From: Sipunculus nudus
Lineage: Eukaryota > Annelida > Sipuncula > Golfingiida > Sipunculidae
Assembly (NCBI GenBank): GCA_026874595.1
Contig: CM049308.1
Location: 23,586,367 to 23,650,366 of the forward strand
DNA length: 64,000 bases
Direction: 5' to 3'
Position numbers and translations under genes: made by a program. The notes beneath the pieces were generated by a model, which was not told where the DNA came from, did no database searches, and was given only the letters and a program-made list of their open reading frames with translations. Each line of letters opens with the position of its first letter. Position 1 is the stretch's first letter. Positions 27,335 to 37,066 of this stretch are shown here, in pieces.

Positions 27335-28726
27335 ACATACCCGAACATGCTGAACAGGCTTAAAGCGTTGTGCAAGTATTCGACGATAGGTGTCAGTACT
27401 GTGATGGGACCATTCATGCTTACCTTATGCCATGTGTTATAAGGATAGCATAACCTCAATATGACAATCAGTACTGAGATTAGAGACCACGCCCTCTCAT
27501 CCGTATTTCAAAGGTTTACAAGGAAAATGGCTTTTGATACACTAAAACTGATGAGTAAATACCGTGGTAATATAAACTGCAGCCTGCCACAATGGATAAG
27601 ATCTCATGACTTTCTCAGGAGTGTGTTTAAAAATTTTTTCATTTTACCCTGATATTAGCCACACTTTTGCCCGGGAACTCTTGATATGCACATATAAGCT
27701 TAAATGGTCTTTTACTTTATCACGCACTGGTAACACATTTGCGATTCCATGTTGAACTCGAATTCAAAGACAAATGCAGCGTCACAGGTTAACTATATAT
27801 TCATTTCTCAAATAAAAATGAAACAATGACAAATGCAAGTACCGATGCATTATAATTCGAGTACACCTTCCGCCAGAGGTCGTTTCTTCTCAATGCAAAC
27901 CTTTTCAAGTTGAGGTGGGCAAAAGAATACAGGACATTTTAATGATATTTTAAAATGCTATTTCGAAAGGCTGATGTCTATTGTACGGAAATGTGGCAAC
28001 TGTCCCATTAAAACAATTATGACAGCTGACCATATGACGATGGACATACGTCGTGTGCATATGGTCAAAGAAGTCAGTGTCTTGAGATGGTATACTCCTG
28101 CAAGGGGTGTAGGCCCGCAATATCTAGGTATTTCGTATCTAAATTTAGCAAAATCAATTGTGTGATAAAGCAGGTGTTAAACAGATAACCGTGTTTTTTT
28201 TTCTTTCTAGTCACACATCTACTAGCTTTCATTATAGGAAGTTTATCATGTCTATATCAAAGTGCACATTTAACAAAAGTCTGTCTCTTTGTCTCTCTCT
28301 CTCTCTCTCAGACTTGGCACTCCTGAGACAAACTAGACCAAGCCTGACACTTTTTACGACAGATTTTAGTTATATATATATAGTGATATATTTTAAATAC
28401 ACATACACACACACATATATATATTATTATATGTATTTATATTATTAAAATGTGTTTTCTTGCCAGTGCAAGAATTTACCATTGTGAGCTAGTGTTATAT
28501 ACATTTATTTACACATTCTGAACTTTCAAAGAAATCAATTTATCTGAATATCTTAATCATTAAATATATACGGTATATATTTAATATATCTACCTCTTCT
28601 TATCGTGTTGGTATATGGGAATATCACCAGCGGTTCTTACAGAGACTGACCCTAGATAACCATCCATAAAACCACTCACTGCGTCAATGAAACAACACTC
28701 GCTGCGACGCTCTCTTTAAATTCACA

Positions 28727-28768
28727 ATGAGGCCACTGTTGTTTCTCATATTTTGTGGGTGTGTTTCG
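28727..28768 (+). CDS. Copy 1 exon 1: signal peptide
   Basis: Fourteen codons, MRPLLFLIFCGCVS, ending in phase 0 at a GTGAGT donor. The paralogue's first exon at 60768 is also exactly 14 codons (MRVLLALALCGVIS), which fixes this start. It is the hydrophobic core of a secretion signal. Confidence 0.85.
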
Positions 28769-29664
28769 GTGAGTGTTAATACGCATCTTCATAAAATTAT
28801 TCAAACAATTGTTGTTATATTCGGTCAAACCACTGAATCACGTATCAACTCATTTACTAATAACGACCGAGGTATCAATGAGATATATTATGTTTAATAT
28901 ATATTACAATACACAACTTGCATGAATTACAATGAACAGTCAAACCCGTCTATCAAGACCATGCTTGACATTCGGAACTCCTCGACCGAATCCGTTGGCT
29001 TCTAGCCTCGGATGCATGTATGACCCGATAAAACACCATCGATTTTGGAGAAGTTCGCCAGAAATCTGTCGGATTGCCATTTCTACTAACTCGTCTAAGA
29101 TAATCTCACAGTTTCCACAAAGAATATTATTGTATAATAATGTGTATTATATAGGCTTGAAATGTAGCTTAACATCAATTATAACCGGGTTCCGACAGTA
29201 ATTTAACTATAAAGTTCAGTTTATAACAAATGCCTCATACATCGCCCTCTCGCGGTGAACTTCCTGGCGTGAATGTATCCTCGAGCGGTCCTGATCAGTA
29301 TACATGGGATCTTCCCCTTTTTTTTTCAGCGATGTCTTATTGCTGTAAAAGTACAATATGTGAGGATCGGCAGTATCTGTACAAAAAATACATTGTTTTC
29401 CTCTTGCAAAGCGCACAACAGATGTGCGGTTGACCTGCCATGCCCTCGACCTTGCCGGAATCCTTTCCATGGCGGCCACCGAATGCACGCATGATTGAAC
29501 CGAAAACACTCGCATCGGTAATAACTGACCTGTCTATTAAGACCACCTGTGAATTAAGGCCACATTTGACAAGTGTCACGGGTGGTCTTTTCACACAGGT
29601 TTATTGTATTTTATTGTATTATTATTGTAATTATGTGAACACCTATTAATTATATAATTAAAAG
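28769..29664 (+). other. Copy 1 intron 1
   Basis: A CAGTCAAACCCGTCTATCAA block at about 28935 resembles a transposon terminus, and a related ACCTGTCTATTAAGACCACC lies at about 29529. No complete element could be delimited. Confidence 0.4.
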
Positions 29665-29797
29665 GCACAGCCTACGCCCCTGGATGATTACGTCAGACGA
29701 GATGACGCGACCTTCAGCTACCGACTGGTACAAACACGTGAATACTTGGATTATACTGTCTACAGCTTTAACATGACGTCACAAACCTGGATGAATA
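29665..29797 (+). CDS. Copy 1 exon 2 with broken donor
   Basis: Begins AQPTPLDDYVRRDDATFSYR after an AAAG acceptor and matches exon 2 of copy 2 codon by codon, apart from three missing codons near the start. It ends in phase 1 before ATAAGG, where copy 2 has GTAAGG. Reading through gives a TGA at 29809-29811. Confidence 0.82.
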
Positions 29798-30110
29798 ATA
29801 AGGAAATGTGACCAATAGTATACCTAGATTACAAGCGCCAGTAATAAGACAAGGATAAATCAATTAACCTTTGGGGTTGATTAAAATTTTGATTAAATGC
29901 CGGTGTATGATTAAGTCATTATAGGGCTCTGTTTCTTTCTTTCCAAGATATTCAAAATGTTCAAATTCAATATTGTTGATAAAATGGCCTTGAGTGGAAA
30001 AATTAGGATTCGTTATTAATAATTAATTAATTAATGTTCCATCATAGCTGTCCCATCTATTTATCTATCTATATTTCACGTACTCCTTCCCAAACTCAAT
30101 TTTCATGTAT

Positions 30111-30111
30111 C

Positions 30112-30157
<46 letters not shown>
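30111..30157 (+). repeat. (CT)n microsatellite
   Basis: About 20 CT dinucleotides. Confidence 0.93.
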
Positions 30158-30159
<2 letters not shown>

Positions 30160-30557
30160 AATTTTATAAGTTGGACATAGATGAATGTATGAACTTCTGT
30201 CTGTTTTTTGTTTAAAAAATGACTTAGTTTGTTGAGGAATATGTCAAAAGTGTTGGTGTGTTTTGCGCCCCAGAGGGGAAAGTGTATTAGAGGTGGTCCC
30301 CTTTATCAAAACATGGAAAATTTCGAAATAAATGTGCATAACTTAAATATTTGTCAATGACAATTAAGGTAGTCTTGTAGAAAAAATAAGGAGAAAGGGA
30401 AGGAGTAAAAGTGTTCTCACAAATTTGGAGGACAAAATACTTTTTCAAAAGTACAGAGACACTCATAGTAAACGATTTATTGTCACAATTTTTTTAGACA
30501 AGCTTGATACTCGGCGTTGGCGGAGGTATGCGCTTTCTACAGTTCCTGTTAATTTTA

Positions 30558-30686
30558 GCCATGGACAATATCAACAGGGGTCCATGGGCAATATCAACAA
30601 GGGTCAATAGACAATATCAGCAAGAGTCCATGGACAATATCAATAAAGGTCAATGGACAATGTCAATAAGGGTCCATGGACAATAT
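30558..30686 (+). repeat. 23-bp minisatellite, about 5.6 copies
   Basis: Units of the form TCCATGGACAATATCAACAA plus GGG repeat every 23 bp from 30558, with substitutions alternating between TCCATGG and TCAATGG or TCAATAG versions. The period is not a multiple of three. Confidence 0.92.
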
Positions 30687-31099
30687 ATTATGTGCAGCAA
30701 GCTAAACGGAATTTAAATGTTTCAGGAAAATTCATAAATCCATTCAATTTTACTTTATTCATACGATGAACAGGTTGATCTTACCAAGGAGATAGTCAAA
30801 TTGTAAAGCAAGCTTCTAAATTGCATTAAACAGGAATTATTTAATTTAAGTTTAAAAAAAGACAAAAACAACTGGAAATCTGTTGGACATATGTATTAAT
30901 CCTTCGATGCCATGCCTAAATTTTGTCAAATTGTTTATAGCAATTTTATTCTGAACCTTTCATGTGGTTGATTTTCCGATTCAAATATAATGTGTGTCAC
31001 CAGGGAGCTGTGACTTACACATTGTGTTGCCAGATGATTGTTTTGATCATTTAAATTATTCTGCATTAATATGGAATATAATGTTCATATAATAGCGTG

Positions 31100-31230
31100 A
31101 GATTGTCGGTTAAAGGACACACGTGTCTCGTTTCATGTTGATTTCAGGGCAGATTAGTTGTAAAAGAGCACACGTGCCTTCTTTGATGTTAATTTCAGTA
31201 CGGTTTAATTTAGACGGCGACGTCTCTGTT
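31100..31230 (+). repeat. 51-bp duplicated block with E-boxes
   Basis: CACACGTG occurs with its CACGTG core at 31120-31125 and 31171-31176, each followed by a T-rich GATGTTAATTTCAG-like stretch, so the block is a tandem duplication. CACGTG is the consensus of bHLH factors such as USF and MYC/MAX. Regulatory use is unproven. Confidence 0.6.
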
Positions 31231-31329
31231 CAGGCAATCACTACGGTTTGTTGTAGATTTCAAAGAAGTGCACCTGTGTAAGTTCTCACACACATTTACC
31301 AGAGGCGTTTTCATATTAATATTCGTGCA

Positions 31330-31900
31330 GTGATTGACGTGTAATTTGGAGTGATGAATGGCCGGGAGGACGATCTGGAGTTGTGACGTCTGCTAGCAGT
31401 TATAAGGAGGGCCCGTTTCTGCGTTTGGGGGGAGAACTGCTTGTTCAGCAGTCCGGAAGCACGTCTACATGTTACAGTGGAGACAGCTGAAATGTGGTGT
31501 CTACGAACGTAGTGATTTCTCTGATAAGGACTTCAGACCAAATAACGCCTTTTCCCGACGGACTGGTATTCTGGCGGGAAGATACTTGTTGTGAACGCTT
31601 CCAGGAACAGACCGAGGACTTTATATTTACGCATTCCTGAAAAGGTACAAGATATTGCTGTGTGGAAGCTTATTCTGGTACCAGTTCTGGATGATTCCGG
31701 GAGACATCAGCTTTGAGAAACAGTGATTCAACGCTCAGATAGGATAGTCTGTGCTCGATACGTGGACTGTGAAACGTGATACAGGAGATTGTTACATCCC
31801 GGTGTTTCGTGTGTGCGCATAAGGAAAGTGGTTAGGAGCCGAGTGAACAGGAATTTTGTTGTTTGCCTTATGATTGGACATATTTTAATATTGGTTTAAA
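31330..31900 (+). other. GC-richer, TATA-containing, possibly LTR- or UTR-like segment
   Basis: This 570-bp stretch is more GC-rich than its flanks. It contains TGACGTC (31383), a TATAAGG box (31401-31407) and no long open frame. It could be a solo LTR or an untranslated first exon with its own promoter. No duplicated flanks or paired terminus were found, so the class is open. Confidence 0.3.
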
Positions 31901-32219
31901 GGAGCGCCTCTCCAGAGAATGGAAGTATTTTTTTAAAAATATATTATTTGTCTGTTAACACAGATCTGATCCTGTACGTAGTGTACGTAGGTATGTGTTC
32001 AGTCAGTTAGTTTGATTCTAACAAGAACCTACACATTCACATCTTTACTGGTGTAACTATGTATGCATTTTTGTCCCTCGACACCTAAAGACTCATTTTC
32101 TTAGTTTCAAGAATATTGTGTAGTATTTTATATCACCTGCTTTAGAAGAATATTCATTGTTCTGATAGCCATGTATTTGTGAATCCACAGCACTTCTGTT
32201 TCTTTTTTTTTTAATTTAG

Positions 32220-32338
32220 CCCACCTGATCCTGAATCAAGCCCTAGACTGGTACAGGGAGTTCGGCTGGCCAGATCAACCAATGCGCCCTTTGCCTACCT
32301 GCGACAGACCCCAAATCAACCAGTTTACTTCACGGTAG
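32220..32338 (+). CDS. Copy 1 exon 4
   Basis: The first base completes the codon split by exon 3 in copy 2. It reads PPDPESSPRLVQGVRLARST and on to QTPNQPVYFTV. The GTGCTT donor after 32338 gives phase 1 and joins exon 5 in frame as YFTVDNSSRGRYED. The stronger-looking GTAGGT four bases earlier would break the frame. Confidence 0.8.
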
Positions 32339-33090
32339 GTGCTTGGCATATATTGTACCTACTGTATGATATTCGGAGAATTCCGTGGTTTAGGATCAGA
32401 ACAACGTCTGTTCCGATTAAGGGGTCACACTGGGCGGATTTGTATTTATCAATCTTGAGTCAACACCCGCGTGTGAGCCATATTAGTCGCTATTTTCTAC
32501 ATTTGGTATGATCATATGGCTATTCCGAATTTTATTGGTGTTAAAGATCAAATCTCAATTGTTGGGTAAAGTCTTATACCGTGGTGCCAATGCTATATTT
32601 TTCTTTTTGAGTCGGCCGACTTTTACCACATTCCGAGCCAGGGGCGGGTCCAGGATTTAGGAAAAGCAACCCAGGACGACTAATGACAAAACCTCGAAAA
32701 AAGGTTCCCATGTCCCGATAGAGCGGGAGGGATCCAGGCCAGAAAATTTGTCGGAAACCTTTAAAAAAAGTTGCGGCGGCTGAAAAAGAGGTGTCGGGAC
32801 CGCCTGGATCCGCTTAAGCGACCAAAAAAACCGGACCATCATCTGAATCCAAGAAAGCATATGACAGATCACAGCAGTGAATATATATTACAAAGAACGT
32901 TTGCACCAGATTGCCATGGTTATCTAGTCGACAAGAATCCGGATCCCTGGGACATTGAATGTGAAATCTCTCTTGCAATTCATGTCACCTTTCGAATTTG
33001 ATACTGGTATATTAAGCGGCATTCTTCCTTAAGAACAGCTGTGAAAAATAGGACTAAATACTGACCATGTTCCTCTTCTTTTCCAAAAAG
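32339..33090 (+). other. Copy 1 intron 4
   Basis: Holds the hAT-like repeat at 32639-32835. No exon. Confidence 0.6.
32639..32835 (-). mobile_element. CAGGGGCG-type repeat, hAT-like MITE
   Basis: Starts CAGGGGCGGGTCCAGGATTT and ends GACCGCCTGGATCCGCTT, imperfect inverted termini built on GCGGATCCAGG. The inverse strand aligns closely with 34790-34960. CAGGGGCGGATCCAGG ends are typical of hAT MITEs, but no 8-bp duplication is readable here. Confidence 0.6.
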
Positions 33091-33206
33091 ACAATTCTTC
33101 CCGGGGCAGGTACGAGGACGACGCCATCGCCTATACATGGAGACGATTCATAGACGATCCAGACGGTACTAACCCAGACATACTGATGAGGATGCCCATG
33201 ACCAAG
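33091..33206 (+). CDS. Copy 1 exon 5
   Basis: Encodes DNSSRGRYEDDAIAYTWRRF and on to MRMPMTK, entering in phase 1 and leaving in phase 0 at AAG|GTAACC. The ED-x-AIAYTW core is the family's characteristic helix start. Confidence 0.88.
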
Positions 33207-33903
33207 GTAACCCGGGACATAGTGTTAATTAATATAATTAACCTCGAACTCACTGAAAAACACATGGTATGAGGGGTCCTCGTTAATATTTTTGGTTATT
33301 CACAAAACCCTGCCCTGTCAAAAGTAATGACGTCATGTCATTATGCCTTTTCTATTGGTGTTTTCACTAATAACAATCTATAAAATAATTAATGTCAAAG
33401 TTGTGAATCTAGATTCCTTATCTAGAACCTATCTTGTCTGTCATGTTTAATGGCCCACCTGATACAAAATCCCTTTTAAGTGTATATGAGCAAGACACAA
33501 GTCTAACATACATGCCACATTCTGGAAAGATGTATATATTGGTAATAATGATCTAAGAACAATCTGTAACAAAAAATTCCAATAAGGTGTATATGCTAAA
33601 ATGGGTGAAACACGAGCATATAATGATAAAATCCAAAAAGGAAACTGTATATGCTAATTGTGGTAAGCTGCAAGTTACTGTATCCGCAGATTCTATTTCG
33701 TAGTCATGCATGATGTCCAAATAACCTGTTTCATAATTCTTTAATTTGTATTTTTTTTTCTGAAAAAAAGTCTTTAATTCTATAAAAGGAAGTTTAAAAA
33801 ATCATTAATTTTCAAAACAAATACAAAAATGACACGTGTGAGAGGAAAGTTTATCGTATTTCAAGCTGAAACTTTTACCTGTGATACTTCTGTTGGCCAC
33901 CAG
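33207..33903 (+). other. Copy 1 intron 5
   Basis: AT-rich intron, nothing else seen. Confidence 0.6.
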
Positions 33904-33996
33904 GGGGCAGTGATGGCAATGGATGCCGTCATGGAGTTCGCCCTGCTCAGTCTGACACAGCCAATCGGAAGGTTCTTCGTCAGTGGGGGCTCAAAG
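33904..33996 (+). CDS. Copy 1 exon 6: nucleophile elbow
   Basis: Thirty-one codons, GAVMAMDAVMEFALLSLTQP then IGRFFVSGGSK, phase 0 at both ends. It joins RGW in exon 7 to form GGSKRGW, the conserved serine motif of the family. Confidence 0.9.
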
Positions 33997-34789
33997 GTTG
34001 GTTCTGTTGTAGATTTTCTTCTACAAAGAAAATACAACGACAAGGCAACTGAATTATAAAACACCCAATATTTGCGAAAGGTCTGTTTGAATTTAGAATA
34101 ATAATCATCATTAGGCCGAAGCCGACTATACTGCCAGTCTTTTAGCTAAACGTGTTAGATACAGCCAAAAAGTTGATTAACGTTTAGACCCTTATCACGA
34201 CATAAATAAGCTAAGTAAACGATTTGTCAAATCGCCATATGATGCACGCCTACGAAACATCCAAGAAAAAAAAATAAGCATGTAGGCTAATCAAGGATCA
34301 GTTATAGTTATTATAGATATAGATCAGTTATAGTTATAGATATGATGTATTCCTGTTAATGACTTAAATAGATAACCAATTTACTTTAAATAAATTAAGT
34401 AGTGTAACATTATCAAATTAGAGCAGATTCTTTAAAGCCTATGGGTGCCACGACTGACAACTACAAAGTAAGAAAAGTTTTGTCAAAGCCAGCCACATAA
34501 TGTCTATAAAAGTGTGACCAACACTACCGAGGTATGAATATGATATTGTTTTAGGCCACATACAACACTAATAGCAATAAAATTCAATAGCATGCACGAT
34601 TACGTTTAGATAAAAAATATGAAGCTTTTTTGAATATGCGCCACGGTCAGGTTCTAGTATATCTCTTAAATAGCTTTGTACATGTTATGAAGTATCTTGA
34701 TATCGGTCATAGGCGCAATCTTCCGGTTCAGAGAACCTTTGATTACGAATTTTAAAATATACAGGCTTTTTGAAACAGCGTCTTTCTAG

Positions 34790-34965
34790 AAGCGGAGCCC
34801 CCCCCCTTTTTATCAGAAACAACGTCTTTTAAGGGCTTCAGACAAAATTTTGCGGCCTGGACCCCCCTCCTTTTCCAGACATGGGGACCTTTTTTTAGGG
34901 TTTTCAATAGTCCTCCTGGGTTGGACTCCCCTTTTTCTTAATCCTGGATCCATCCCTGCTTTCAT
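34790..34965 (+). mobile_element. CAGGGG-type hAT-like repeat, inverted relative to 32639
   Basis: GCGGCCTGGACCCCCCTCC, CATGGGGACCTTTTTTTAGG and GTCCTCCTGGGTT match the complement of 32639-32835. The right end is TCCTGGATCCATCCCTG, the inverse of CAGGGATGGATCCAGGA. Confidence 0.65.
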
Positions 34966-34989
34966 TGTAACATCATGGGCTTAGATGCA

Positions 34990-35195
34990 TGGAGCAGCGG
35001 ATCCAGAGGAAAGGTTCAGACCCCACACCTCTATTTTCAGCCACCGTAAAATCTTGAGGGTTTCAAAGCATTTTTAGCGGCCTTGCCAGCTCCCTTTACC
35101 TGACCTTAGGACGACCTTGTTTATGGTTTTCTCATTAACCTTCCTGGGTTTGATCCCCCTTTCCCAAAATTTTGATCCGCATCTGTTACAAATTT
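34990..35195 (+). mobile_element. Second hAT-like repeat copy, diverged
   Basis: Begins near GCAGCGGATCCAGAGGAAAG and repeats the order GCGGCCTTGCC, GACGACCTTGTTTATGGTTT, CCTTCCTGGGTTTGATCCCC, ending near TTTGATCCGCATCTG. A diverged head-to-tail neighbour of 34790-34965. Confidence 0.55.
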
Positions 35196-35607
35196 TTAAC
35201 TATGGAACCATTGGCGAAATTTGGTGGGGGACATTTGCCCCTCTCTTTAAAACAATGTGATATTTCCCCCTCTAACACTATGCTGTTCAAATGTCATTCT
35301 TCCTTGAAAATGGGCTTTAATTGCAATCGGTGAAAATAAAGAATTTTAAGCAAAATTTGTTCATGTGTTGCAAGTACTTTAAATATAAATGCATTTTAGT
35401 CTTTCAGATCTGAAGAAAATACCAAAATGACTGATAATATGTCATGGTTCACTGGTTTCCACGACATTGTGGTGTCAATCCATTAATTAAAATCATTCAT
35501 GCAGGTTTCATAGGTTAGAATTTTTAGGGAAAGTGTGTTTACTGTTTGTTGTTTTTTAAAGCAAGACTATCCTGATATTTTATAGACATATTGCTTCAAT
35601 ATTGGGG

Positions 35608-35775
35608 GTTATGACAGTCGAGGGGTAAAACGCTCGGCGCTCTCCGCTGGCGACCCGGGTACGATCATCGGTGTGGCTATGAGCGTGGGTTGTATTTGCC
35701 AGTCCAAGGCCAGTGATTTTTCTCCGGGTTCTCCGGTTTCCTCCACCATTACGAACACGGAACGCCACCATCTGA
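35608..35775 (+). repeat. tRNA-derived SINE
   Basis: A box B-like GGGTACGATCATCG (35657-35670) follows a region resembling a tRNA body. Downstream, TTTTCTCCGGGTTCTCCGG and GGTTTCCTCCACCATTACGA match from memory the conserved central domain of metazoan SINEs. The copy is slightly degenerate. Confidence 0.65.
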
Positions 35776-36377
35776 GCCATACAGTATTCCGCGATTAGTT
35801 ATATAATAACTATTTGTACAATCAATGTAAAATAAATAAGTTTATATCAATATTGCTTATATTCTGAACGAACCTTTCCTCACAGAAGAGGGTGGACACC
35901 AACTTCCACGACCAACCACCTCGGCCAATATACATACACTTGACAGTCACGCTTCCTTTAAAATATTACCTTCCCCCGAAAAGGGTTCCACTATAAACAT
36001 TATTATTATTATATTGTATTGAGAAAATAAAAAGGGGGGGGAGGTATTGTGTATAGTATGTGTGTTGTCGAAGGGGGACCATCTGTTAAATGATACCTCA
36101 AGAAAAGACGCGATATAACAGTAGGTCCCTGTGATCTGTGTTTATTTGACCGTGTTGAGCCGTAGTTTGCACGTTTTGGCTTATTATATTTAATAATAGT
36201 TGGTCAGACATCCAGTTTATACACCGCCATCATCATATCATGTTATTTCATTGACCCAATTTGGCGTCATGGTTGCACATACTGCTTATTTACGAAGAAT
36301 TAAGTTAATATATTAAACCCACATAAGCCCCAGATGGGTCTTATAATTTCTCAATACAATGACATTTATTTACACAG

Positions 36378-36476
36378 CGGGGCTGGACAACCTACACTGT
36401 TGCTGCAACTGACCCTGTTCCCGGACGCGTGTTTGCAATAGCGCCAAAGGTAATCAGCATCCTGAACGTGCAGCCG
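36378..36476 (+). CDS. Copy 1 exon 7
   Basis: Thirty-three codons, RGWTTYTVAATDPVPGRVFA then IAPKVISILNVQP, phase 0 at both ends with donor CCG|GTAGGT. A GT at 36450 within the exon is ignored because the following codons continue the family sequence. Confidence 0.9.
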
Positions 36477-36936
36477 GTAGGTCAAGGTCATTCTGTATAT
36501 ATGAAAGTCAAGGCCGTTTAAGTTCAAAGGCAAAACCTTAAAACTGTACAATAAATACTAAAATAAAGTATTGCTACGTTTTGCCTTTTTTACTATTGTG
36601 AATTTCACCAAAAAAAAATGATAGGAGAATAAAATATACGTCAAACTTACACGATAAACTGAAGATATAATTTTTTTCAACAATACAGCATATATCGGTC
36701 TCATGTAACAGAATAAATCAGTAATTATACCGGGGTATCTAAAGATCGTTTCATTTTATTCTGATACCAGTACACTGGAACTAGTCCTGGCCAAACTATG
36801 AACTTTAAAATTCGTGAACCATAAACCAAATTCATCCAGGAAAAAAATTCTGTTTTTTTTTATATAAAACTATAAGCTAAATTTTAGTGTGGATAGAAAA
36901 TACTTTATCTATTTATTAGTATCTTTGTCTTTGTAG
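36477..36936 (+). other. Copy 1 intron 7
   Basis: AT-rich intron without recognised content. Confidence 0.6.
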
Positions 36937-37066
36937 AATTTTCACCACCATCGGCAGTCCCTGGGTGGCTGGTCGTTTGCTCTGAATGATTATTATAACG
37001 AAGGTCTGCTGGGAGATGTGGACCATCCCAATGTGCCACTGCTAGCGTCAATTGTTGACCCCTATA
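36937..37066 (+). CDS. Copy 1 exon 8 with broken donor
   Basis: Encodes NFHHHRQSLGGWSFALNDYY and on to LASIVDPY. Exon 9 needs phase 1 entry, which places the original exon end at 37066 just before TTAAGTG. That is a strong donor GTAAGTG with G changed to T at +1. The only nearby GT, at 37071, would shift the frame, and read-through meets TGA at 37072-37074. Confidence 0.8.

Larger units (their letters stand above)
19261..28726. other. Long region without a supportable gene
   Basis: Apart from the homopolymer, microsatellite and transposon-end entries given separately, I see no exon series. A second TGACGTCA occurs at about 20252-20259. The open frames are short, isolated and without recognisable domains. 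Confidence 0.45.
29798..32219 (+). other. Interval where exon 3 should lie
   Basis: Copy 2 has a 121-bp exon encoding TEEVTQPRWWHWLTLVVPHV and onward. I see no counterpart on either strand here. The interval holds a (CT)n tract, a 23-bp tandem repeat, a duplicated E-box block and a GC-richer 500-bp segment. Confidence 0.6.
33997..36377 (+). other. Copy 1 intron 6
   Basis: Contains two more hAT-like repeat copies (34790-35195) and a SINE (35608-35775). Confidence 0.6.

Noticed and set aside
27461-27652. 63-codon plus-strand open frame with fairly balanced composition
   Set aside because: No homology recognised and no acceptor, donor or poly(A) context to support it.
32335-32340. GTAGGT as the exon 4 donor of copy 1
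   Set aside because: It would end in phase 0, whereas exon 5 needs phase 1; the next GT, four bases on, restores the family sequence.
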